The notes below the pieces were generated by a model that saw nothing but the letters and a program-made list of their open reading frames with translations, ran no database searches and was not told where the DNA came from. Below are positions 1-6,148 of a DNA stretch of 6,422 nucleotides, in pieces. Source of the DNA: an archaeon (GTDB lineage: Archaea; Hydrothermarchaeota; Hydrothermarchaeia; JALTZZ01; JALUTC01); assembly GCA_027051265.1 (NCBI GenBank), contig JALTZH010000022.1:1-6422 (forward strand), in the 5' to 3' direction. Within the stretch, counting starts at the first letter, position 1. Every line of letters starts with the position of its first letter. The position numbers were made by a program, and so were the translations under genes.

Positions 1-147
1 CTTCCATCTATCCTGCTGGGGAGTTATCTCAAGTATATTAAAGTAATCACTTATCTCCCCTTCATCAGTTATATCATTGATTTTTTTTTCTATATTAAAA
101 GTGTGTGTTTTATTAATATTGTCGTGTTTATTTTTATATAGATTTTT
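1..147 (-). other. Possible gene remnant or partial ORF running off the left edge
   Basis: On the minus strand the frame is open from just after a TGA at 148-150 down to the window edge (49 codons). It contains no ATG, GTG or TTG. The last part, reading DYFNILEITPQQDRWK next to the edge, has a natural mix of residues. The first part is AT-rich and low in complexity, like intergenic DNA. The real gene may continue beyond the window as a 5'-truncated or frameshifted copy, or the open frame may be chance. The plus strand is also open here, from base 1 to a TAG at 139-141, but it reads as a Phe/Ile/Tyr-rich string typical of AT-rich noise. No family is recognised. Confidence 0.2.
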
Positions 148-194
148 TCAAGATTTCAAGCTAACTCTTAACTATAAAGATATCGCACACACTT
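99..194. repeat. 9-bp inverted repeat, arms 99-107 and 186-194
   Basis: The arm AAGTGTGTG (99-107) is matched exactly by its reverse complement CACACACTT (186-194), with 78 bp between them. The arms do not extend further. They are among the few G/C-containing patches in a very AT-rich gap. They could be a protein-binding site pair, worn ends of a small mobile element, or coincidence. No direct target duplication was seen beside them. Confidence 0.3.
131..150 (-). promoter_or_regulatory. TATA-like element with A-rich upstream flank (weak)
   Basis: Read on the minus strand this is TATATAAAAA (140 to 131), directly preceded by the A-rich TGAAAAAATC, which resembles an archaeal TATA box with a purine-rich BRE. 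It would drive leftward transcription from about base 110 towards the open frame at the left edge. The surroundings are so AT-rich that TATA-like strings are expected by chance, and no start codon with a usable frame lies just downstream. It is therefore only a candidate. Confidence 0.2.
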
Positions 195-303
195 AATTAT
201 CCCATTAAATATTACTTTAGACTATTCGTTTATTTGAGGGATTGGAGTAACTTGATAATTACGAAAACATTTTTTAAATTTTAAAAATTTCATTGATATT
301 ATT
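148..303. other. AT-rich intergenic stretch without a gene
   Basis: This stretch has no open frame of note, no tRNA-like fold and no CRISPR-type spaced repeats. Bases 241-300 have only about 17% G+C. A near-palindromic run AAATTTTAAAAATTT lies at 276-290, just before the sharp rise in G+C at about 303. Its only visible role is as a spacer between the possible left-edge remnant and the G+C-richer remnant on the right. Confidence 0.5.
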
Positions 304-369
304 GTAGGGAAAAACCCTTGCCTCAATGACGGGATTAAGCCCCGAGAGATCTTGAGCATCCTAAAGTGG

Positions 370-389
370 GTGCCCTCAGTGGTGGGCAC
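370..389 (+). repeat. 6-bp perfect inverted repeat (hairpin potential)
   Basis: GTGCCC (370-375) and GGGCAC (384-389) can pair around an 8-nt loop. This is the strongest short G/C stem in the left 500 bases. It lies inside the coding remnant, so it may simply reflect its codons (Val-Pro ... Val-Gly-Thr). No U-run follows on either strand, so it is not a typical intrinsic terminator. Confidence 0.3.
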
Positions 390-453
390 AACTGTCTCCT
401 ATGAAGCACCGATAATAAATGACGTGCTGAGGAGGAAGTCCATGCACCTATCC

Positions 454-480
454 AAAATACTCAAAATCCACAAAATTTAG
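454..480 (-). terminator. Candidate U-rich termination region for the cmr/csx1 operon
   Basis: On the minus strand, starting 36 bp downstream of the csx1 stop, three TTTT runs follow one another at exact 9-bp spacing (475-472, 466-463, 457-454). Archaeal RNA polymerase commonly terminates at T-rich tracts without a hairpin, so this is a reasonable place for the operon transcript to end. On the plus strand the same bases are three 9-bp units starting AAAAT, coding Lys-Ile-x repeats at the end of the gene remnant. The role in termination is inferred. Confidence 0.3.
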
Positions 481-510
481 TGCACGGGCAACCACATATT
501 TCTTCTCTAT

Positions 511-1974
511 TTATAATGAACAAATATTATTTAATAATTTTAATATATTTTCACATGAATTCCTCATTTCATCTTTCTTAATCTTATTAAGTACTCTGTT
601 ATTCTTTAAAATTGTTCCATCCTGCTTTATAATTATATTTCCTTCATCTTTACTTATTCTTCCATGCATTAGCCTATTCCTAAGCTTTCTTACACTATCA
701 AATACTCCAAAATCTTCACATGTCATCTTTAATCGTTCCGTTATTAATATGTAACGTGAGAGTTCATCTTCCGTATATTCATCTATTCTTTTTCTACCAA
801 GACCAGTAATTAATTTATCTATATTTTCATATATTTTAATATTTATATCTCTTTTTAACAATTTTTTAGCTAGCAAATATATAATCCACTCTCTGCCAAA
901 ACCTATAACGTTTAAGTAATACTCTCTCTCAAACATTTTTTCAATGAGTTTGTTTATAACATTAACATAATCTTTTTCTTCAATAACATCTTTGAATTCT
1001 CTTTCAGATATTTTTAAAACGGCGTCAGCAACAGGTATCCATGGTTTTTCATCACATTTTTCCTTGTAATTCTTTAAGCATGTGTTGCATGTGTTATTTT
1101 CCAGATATTCTTGAGCTATTATCTCGTTCAAATTTCCTTCAATTTCTTTTATATTTTTTATTTTTTTAATTTCATTCTTACATACGATTACTTGATTTGA
1201 ACGTATAACCCACAGCAAGTTCCCAACATTTTCGATAAATTTTCTCACACTATTAAAAACTTCCTTATACTTTTCTCCAAGAATTCGTCCCATATCTTTA
1301 ACATATTTAATAGGTAATAGTCTTTCATCCAGATATTCCCACGCCTTTATACCAGAGATTATATTTATTAAAGCTTCTGCGGCATCTGTTATATCTTGAA
1401 ACTTAACAACCTGACCTTGCTGAGGAGCACCGAGAATAGGTGCTGCAAAGAATTTATACTTCTTTCCTCTTGCTATACAATATATCGTCCCAGCTATTAA
1501 AAGAGCGTTAACAAGTATATTTGTTCCATGTGTTAGGTCAAAGTGTATTTCCTTAAATTCTTCCAATTTATTTCTTAAACAAATATATATACAGTTTAAC
1601 ATTAAATTAAAACTACACCTAAACGTCGTTACATTAATTCTTTCATATCTTCCATCTTTTCCTATTTTAAGTGGAACTTTAATAGGTCTAGCAATTCCTG
1701 GATGAGGTATAATGCAACACTCCATCTTATTTAATATCTCTCGTACATATTTATCATCACTCTCATTACATTTCTTTTCTAATATTTGTTTATATACATC
1801 AAACCAATCCTTTTGGAACAATGTATTTGGAATTATTACTATCAATTTGTCATACTTATAAATTTCGTGTAAGGCTGCAGGTGCTAGAAACGTATCCACA
1901 GATTTTCCTTCATGCTCGTATCGAACTTTAACGTATTGTGATGGATCTCCTCCACACCATACCAAAGCCTTCAT
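511..1974 (-). CDS. csx1: Csx1-family CARF-HEPN ribonuclease (DxTHG type)
   Basis: This 487-residue protein is the cyclic-oligoadenylate-activated RNase that accompanies type III CRISPR complexes. In this family the CARF domain binds the messenger (usually cA4) made by Cas10, and the HEPN domain then cuts RNA non-specifically in the cytoplasm. The N-terminal CARF part covers about residues 1-200: a beta-strand start (LVWCGGDP), a second strand LIVIIP at 44-49, and the diagnostic D146-L-T-H-G150 motif. The C-terminal HEPN part, about 335-487, carries the catalytic R432-N-x3-H437 motif intact. Between them lies a basic/acidic linker with cysteines C296, C299 and C307 (C265 nearby), a possible metal site not standard for Csx1. 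The start is ATG, 6 nt after GGGGTG (1986-1981), which sits in the last cmr3 codons. The gene is last in the operon, 3 nt after cmr3. The family assignment is secure; the exact ligand is inferred. Confidence 0.93.
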   Translation of the reverse strand: MKALVWCGGDPSQYVKVRYEHEGKSVDTFLAPAALHEIYKYDKLIVIIPNTLFQKDWFDVYKQILEKKCNESDDKYVREILNKMECCIIPHPGIARPIKVPLKIGKDGRYERINVTTFRCSFNLMLNCIYICLRNKLEEFKEIHFDLTHGTNILVNALLIAGTIYCIARGKKYKFFAAPILGAPQQGQVVKFQDITDAAEALINIISGIKAWEYLDERLLPIKYVKDMGRILGEKYKEVFNSVRKFIENVGNLLWVIRSNQVIVCKNEIKKIKNIKEIEGNLNEIIAQEYLENNTCNTCLKNYKEKCDEKPWIPVADAVLKISEREFKDVIEEKDYVNVINKLIEKMFEREYYLNVIGFGREWIIYLLAKKLLKRDINIKIYENIDKLITGLGRKRIDEYTEDELSRYILITERLKMTCEDFGVFDSVRKLRNRLMHGRISKDEGNIIIKQDGTILKNNRVLNKIKKDEMRNSCENILKLLNNICSL

Positions 1975-1977
1975 GTC

Positions 1978-3012
1978 TTACACCCCAAGAGAAATGCATG
2001 ATCCAAATCCAAATTCTTTAAATAATCCAACATTTTCATGATGCGTGCTTTGCTTCAATTTTATTATACTTCCGGGAGATATAAGGATATAATAAGGTTT
2101 AAGTCTATCGTTTTTTAAATCCCAGCCTAAGGATTGTGTATGCAATTCACCAGTTATAATTTCAAATCCATACCTATTTAATAATTCGTTTCTGAGCTGA
2201 TTCATTATGGAAGAATAATCGGAGTAATCTTTGATTTCAACATCAACTATAGCATAGGACATTAAAACATGATAATTGCTGGGTTTTACCTTTTCCTCAA
2301 TATATTTTAATAATCCACTCTTATCCGTAACCTCAATTTTTGAAATTCTTCCTTCGCCACCAAATCTTACAATTTTTCCATCAACATCTTTGATTTTATT
2401 TTTATCACACTTTTTGGCATCCAAACATATTCTATATCTACTTATATCCGAAGTATAAAATAGGACTTCCTGTGTATATAAATATCCCTCTCTAACATAT
2501 TTTGCACCAATGTTTTTGACATCTCCCTTTTCAAGACAAATACCTATTTTATTTATGGCATGCAATTGGAATTGAGATTCCTTTGGAAAAATTATTCGCT
2601 TCCTCTTCCTATCAAAATATCTTTTTATCCTATTCTCAAAGTCTCCCTTTTCTTTGGATAATTCCTTTATAATATTACTTATTTTTGTATATAAATCTTC
2701 TATACGAATTAATCTCTCGTTCAAATTGACATATATCTTTGATTCTTTATTATTTTTAACTTTAAGATACGGCCCAAAGAATTCAAATTCTCCCAAATAA
2801 TTCCTGAATACTTCTAAAACATTTTCACTATTGCTCCAATCAATATCGTTGTATGATTTTAGATTAAGAGCTGTTACAATTGTACCTAAAATTGTTGTGG
2901 GTAATGGTAATACGTAGGATTTTTGTACAGTAAAAGGCCCTCTAAATTCAGGTGATTTCAACGATGGTTTATTAAAAACAAGTCCCTCAAAAATTTCAAA
3001 TTCAATGCCCAC
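1978..3012 (-). CDS. cmr3: Cmr3, type III-B Cas5-like RAMP subunit
   Basis: Cmr3 is the RRM-fold Cas5-group subunit that sits at the foot of the Cmr complex, contacts Cas10 and holds the 5' tag of the crRNA. From the GTG at 3012 it has 344 residues, close to the usual family length. Visible family features are an N-terminal RAMP strand (GIEFEIFEGLVF), the PLPTTILGTIVTAL segment (about 36-49) matching the Cmr3 'P-P-x-T-x-x-G' region, a glycine-rich VRFGGEGRI near 215-223, and a C-terminal LGWDL ... SPGSIIKLK ... FKEFGFGS glycine-rich end. The start is a judgement. GTG at 3021-3019 gives 347 residues, but that GTG is part of GAGGTGG (3024-3018), a good Shine-Dalgarno placed 5-6 nt before GTG at 3012. 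With this start the gene overlaps the end of cas10 by 11 nt, which suggests translational coupling. Confidence 0.9.
   Translation of the reverse strand: MGIEFEIFEGLVFNKPSLKSPEFRGPFTVQKSYVLPLPTTILGTIVTALNLKSYNDIDWSNSENVLEVFRNYLGEFEFFGPYLKVKNNKESKIYVNLNERLIRIEDLYTKISNIIKELSKEKGDFENRIKRYFDRKRKRIIFPKESQFQLHAINKIGICLEKGDVKNIGAKYVREGYLYTQEVLFYTSDISRYRICLDAKKCDKNKIKDVDGKIVRFGGEGRISKIEVTDKSGLLKYIEEKVKPSNYHVLMSYAIVDVEIKDYSDYSSIMNQLRNELLNRYGFEIITGELHTQSLGWDLKNDRLKPYYILISPGSIIKLKQSTHHENVGLFKEFGFGSCISLGV
1981..1986 (-). promoter_or_regulatory. Shine-Dalgarno-like GGGGTG before csx1
   Basis: GGGGTG lies 6 nt before the csx1 ATG (1974-1972) and codes the last Gly-Val of cmr3. It is weaker than the cas10 and cmr3 sites (GGTG core plus two G's). 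This may set a lower yield of Csx1 than of the complex subunits, or translation may depend on ribosomes finishing cmr3. Confidence 0.5.
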
Positions 3013-6000
3013 AGGCTCCACCTCTATATCTTAAAAATATTTTCATTACATCAAATACTTTAATTAATATATGTTCATCATCCATGAATAAATTCGTATT
3101 TAATAAATTATTGATTTTTGATAATACAAAGTCTATCTTATCCTTTTGAATGGTACCCTTTTCCAAGAGATATCTTATATAATCTTTAATTTGTTCCCTA
3201 TCTCTAATCGTGTTAAGCATGTTTTTTAATTCATCCCTATAGTTATAAATTATTGAATATATTCTTGATGCATGAATTTCATCCAGAATTTCTTCAAAAT
3301 CTATTAAAGGTGATTTGACATCGAAACAGTTATTACATCCCTCGAATGTAAATGGTATTATATGTTCTTCGTAACCTCTTGTATAAATTAATGATAATAT
3401 ATTCTTTCTTAGATTGTAATTTTCAAACATATATTCCTTTTCCTTTCCTATTTTCTCCCTTGTTCTACAAGTTTCTAGAACTGTGTAAAGAGGATCATAG
3501 ATATGACATATTGCTAGGGAATATGTTCTACCTATATATCCAAGTCCTTGAATATAATAGTTATATATTTTATGGTAACCGTTATGCTTTCCTGAAAAAA
3601 TCTTTCTTGTTTCGTTTAAAATGTCTATTGAAGATATTACTGGTGAGATTGCCATTAAATCATCTCCACCTGCATATATAACATATCCTCCAAGATCTTT
3701 AATTCTCTTAACTTCGAGCAACGATGATATCATAAGACTTCTCGATATAGCAACCTGATAGGAAATCGATATTGGAAATCTATAGCGTTTTTCCTCTTTG
3801 ATTCCTAATCCTTCATCCTTATAATACGTCTTAATTAATGCTTTATCATTATTTATAATTGCACTAACCTTATCTAAGATATCTTTTTTATAAGAGGGCA
3901 ATGTTCTTTCAAAGATTTCTTCGAATATTTTTGAATAAAGCTCTTTGGCATCCTTTGTTTTATACTTTGAGAATATAAGAGCATCTGATAAAAATCCTTG
4001 AACCATATTACCAATATTATCACCATCAGCTATTAACAATGCATAATATCTATGAATTCTCCCAGCTGAAACCAATTTACGTCTACATAATTCCGATATA
4101 AACTCTCTGTATAAGGTATCGACTTCCGGTAACTTCCTTTCAATATCTTCCCTTGATATATTTTGTTTCAATAATGAAATGATATATTCATCCTTTAATC
4201 TTTCTAATCCATAAATAAACAGTGCAAAAGGATATACATACCTTTTCTTAATGAATTTATCAATATCAATGTTTTTAAAACTAAGTCCCTTTCTTTTTAA
4301 GAATTCTTCAATTAATCTTTCCTTAAATACCTCCCGTGGATATTCTAATATTTTCGTAATTATTGTATAAAGACTATTAAACTCTTTTTCCAAAATAGAT
4401 AATAATTTTTCACAATAATTTTCATCTCTTATCATTTTCTCTACGACTTCCCTTCTTATTTGTAAATCGGGCATATCTTCAATATCTGGAAAGATTAACT
4501 CATCTTCTTTCTTAAAGAGTTCTTTTAGTAATTCTTTATATGGTTCATAACTAAATAATCTTTTGAAGAAACAAATTGGACATAAGGTTTCACCAGGTTT
4601 AAACATTTTTCTCAATTTATCTCTTTCATTTCTTGGTAATTTTAATAAAACATCGTCCCAGTATTCTCTGTTAATCCTAATAATAGCAGGAAGCTCGCCG
4701 CAGTTACTACATAAAGTTTTATACCTATCAATCAATATTTTCTCGAAATCTTTAACCTCAAAGATATATGGTTTATACTTTATCATTGCATACTCTTTTC
4801 TGAATTCTTCCTCTATTTTATCAATTACTTCACACCAGAATCTAAAATGTGTTTGATATTGAATATTTTTTGATTCTATTTTGACTGTAACCTCCTCTTT
4901 AAATTGTTTTATAAAGTTCTTATCAATTTCAGCGATTGCAATCTTGGGTATAAATAATTTTTCGATAATTTTTCTAAACGACTCAACTATTTCTTCTATA
5001 GATTTTTCAGATAATATTATTTTAGCTCTCCTTCTTCTTTCCTCTTCGTTTAAATCTTTGTAATATTCCTTTATAAGTATATCTTCTATCTTTAATAATT
5101 TCTCTAGTATGATTTTTGCATAATCAATTATTTTAGAACATTTTAATATCTCATTTAACTTCTTCTTAAAGATTTCTCTGATAAAATTTCTCAACCTTTC
5201 CTTACTTTCTGTTTCCTCAAACTCTCGATCTGAAATTTTTGGTATAACAATGCTTGCAGCTCCTGGGATAATTGCATATTTATACCAATCTTTTTCCAAT
5301 AAACCTAATTCCTTGTATGATTCCCATATTATCCTTCCTAATTCCTCAATACTTCCTCTTAATTCCTTTAAATCTAAATACTTTCTATATATCCAGAATG
5401 GATTTAATCTAAGTGTTGGTGTTATTACACAATCGGCCCCATATTTGTTTGCTATCTCTTCTAAAACAAGGTACATTAATATTGAGATTAACCACGACCC
5501 GATATATAAATCTCTGAATTTTCTACCTTTTTTTATAAAATCTTGAACACTAGGTATATCGATTATTACAAAATAACCTCCGTTATATAAAAGGTTTACT
5601 AAGGATGCTGTGGAATATACATGGTCTAATATATCAAATATTGGAACTCTAGTATCCTGTGGTAATGTTCTTAACTTTCGTATAATCTCAATTTCATACC
5701 ATGTCCATAGTGTATTGAATATAATTTTACTTGACGGCAAATTTCTTATTTTTGATAAAATCTCTCCTAATATTTCATCGTACGTATTTTTTATATCATG
5801 CTTACACCTATTAATTTCCTCATAGTAAGAATTTTCAATCCATGTCTGAGAAAATATGTTAAAGAAAGAAATTTTATCTGTTCTATATTTTTTTGTAATC
5901 TTCCATACTGGTTCATTATCCTCGATGAAATTTAAACCAAATCTGTCTAAGGATGAAGAGATTCTGTCTGCAACTTTTACCACTTCTTTTTGATAATCAT

Positions 6001-6133
6001 TTGGCACTATATCTAAATGCCTAAGCTTATCTAGCATGAATTTTTTATGATCAATGTTTTCAAATATTAAAAGTACCTTAGTTATTGGATCATGCAATAA
6101 TGCATAAATTTTTGTCTTAAAGAATTCATCCAT
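3002..6133 (-). CDS. cas10: Cas10/Cmr2, HD-palm subunit of the type III-B complex
   Basis: This is the large subunit of the Cmr complex, 1043 residues from the ATG at 6133. When target RNA is bound, its palm (cyclase) domain converts ATP to cyclic oligoadenylates. Domains in order: an HD-nuclease-like region with H14-D15 in ALLHDP and an ADR near 55-57; the Cmr2 N-terminal core VQDFIKKGRKFRDLYIGS (about 196-213); a long charged, probably helical region at about 300-415; a zinc finger of two CxxC pairs (C475/C478 and C518/C521); the first palm motif IADGD (D703, D705); and the cyclase site G822-G-D-D825 in YAGGDDL, all intact. A further CxxC occurs at 933/936 near the C-terminus. The HD motif runs HDPITK rather than the usual HDPPxK, so its DNase activity is uncertain. 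An upstream in-frame GTG (6145) would add four residues but belongs to the Shine-Dalgarno; starting at the ATG also places H-D near positions 13-15 as in other Cmr2 proteins. Confidence 0.96.
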   Translation of the reverse strand: MDEFFKTKIYALLHDPITKVLLIFENIDHKKFMLDKLRHLDIVPNDYQKEVVKVADRISSSLDRFGLNFIEDNEPVWKITKKYRTDKISFFNIFSQTWIENSYYEEINRCKHDIKNTYDEILGEILSKIRNLPSSKIIFNTLWTWYEIEIIRKLRTLPQDTRVPIFDILDHVYSTASLVNLLYNGGYFVIIDIPSVQDFIKKGRKFRDLYIGSWLISILMYLVLEEIANKYGADCVITPTLRLNPFWIYRKYLDLKELRGSIEELGRIIWESYKELGLLEKDWYKYAIIPGAASIVIPKISDREFEETESKERLRNFIREIFKKKLNEILKCSKIIDYAKIILEKLLKIEDILIKEYYKDLNEEERRRRAKIILSEKSIEEIVESFRKIIEKLFIPKIAIAEIDKNFIKQFKEEVTVKIESKNIQYQTHFRFWCEVIDKIEEEFRKEYAMIKYKPYIFEVKDFEKILIDRYKTLCSNCGELPAIIRINREYWDDVLLKLPRNERDKLRKMFKPGETLCPICFFKRLFSYEPYKELLKELFKKEDELIFPDIEDMPDLQIRREVVEKMIRDENYCEKLLSILEKEFNSLYTIITKILEYPREVFKERLIEEFLKRKGLSFKNIDIDKFIKKRYVYPFALFIYGLERLKDEYIISLLKQNISREDIERKLPEVDTLYREFISELCRRKLVSAGRIHRYYALLIADGDNIGNMVQGFLSDALIFSKYKTKDAKELYSKIFEEIFERTLPSYKKDILDKVSAIINNDKALIKTYYKDEGLGIKEEKRYRFPISISYQVAISRSLMISSLLEVKRIKDLGGYVIYAGGDDLMAISPVISSIDILNETRKIFSGKHNGYHKIYNYYIQGLGYIGRTYSLAICHIYDPLYTVLETCRTREKIGKEKEYMFENYNLRKNILSLIYTRGYEEHIIPFTFEGCNNCFDVKSPLIDFEEILDEIHASRIYSIIYNYRDELKNMLNTIRDREQIKDYIRYLLEKGTIQKDKIDFVLSKINNLLNTNLFMDDEHILIKVFDVMKIFLRYRGGACGH
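3018..3024 (-). promoter_or_regulatory. Shine-Dalgarno of cmr3 (GAGGTGG), decides the start
   Basis: GAGGTGG on the minus strand matches the archaeal 16S 3' tail (anti-SD CACCTCC) and ends 5 nt before GTG 3012-3010. It lies within the last codons of cas10 (Arg-Gly-Gly). Its internal GTG (3021-3019) is in frame with cmr3 and would otherwise be taken as the start. Confidence 0.65.
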
Positions 6134-6141
6134 TATATGAG

Positions 6142-6148
6142 TCACCTC
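6142..6148 (-). promoter_or_regulatory. Shine-Dalgarno of cas10 (GAGGTGA), decides the start
   Basis: GAGGTGA on the minus strand is a strong match to the archaeal anti-SD and ends 8 nt before ATG 6133-6131, an ideal distance. It spans the cmr6 stop codon TGA (6144-6142), so termination on cmr6 and initiation on cas10 are probably coupled. The GTG inside it (6145-6143) is in frame with cas10 but would lack its own binding site. Confidence 0.75.

Larger units (their letters stand above)
304..480 (+). pseudogene. Start-less C-terminal gene remnant, unidentified
   Basis: A plus-strand frame reads 58 codons to a TAG at 478-480 with clearly protein-like content, including KPREILSILKWVPSVVGTT and YEAPIINDVLRRK. 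The frame extends upstream only through AT-rich noise to stops at 253-258. It has no ATG, GTG or TTG before codon 17 (TTG at 352), and its only ATG is at 442. G+C is about 46% (83 of 180 bases over 301-480), far above the neighbours, with many GTG, CTC and ATC codons unlike the Cmr genes. This fits the 3' end of a host gene whose 5' part was lost where the AT-rich DNA begins. It converges on csx1. I do not recognise the family. A short intact protein starting at TTG 352 is possible but less likely. Confidence 0.5.

Noticed and set aside
1-141. Plus-strand open frame from base 1 to TAG 139-141 as the C-terminus of a membrane protein
   Set aside because: Its hydrophobic look arises from T-rich DNA, and the opposite strand reads more like a soluble protein. 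Nothing else supports it.
331-342. GGG ATTAAG CCC as a hairpin terminator
   Set aside because: The stem is only 3 bp, it has no following U-run, and it lies inside the coding remnant.
1-510. A CRISPR array or leader beside the cas genes
   Set aside because: No repeat of 20-40 bp recurs at regular spacing. The only repeats are a 9-bp inverted pair and the short AAAAT triplets.
511-1974. A new type of effector in place of Csx1
   Set aside because: DxTHG plus a C-terminal RNxxxH is the standard Csx1/Cas_DxTHG arrangement. Only the cysteine cluster is unusual.
2276-5825. Several plus-strand open frames of 60-109 codons (for example 3352-3681, 4563-4856, 5250-5546) opposite cas10 and cmr3
   Set aside because: They are antisense to clearly conserved genes and are rich in Leu, Ile, Phe and Ser, as expected from reading AT-rich Lys/Glu/Asn-rich genes backwards. 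They have no convincing ribosome sites.
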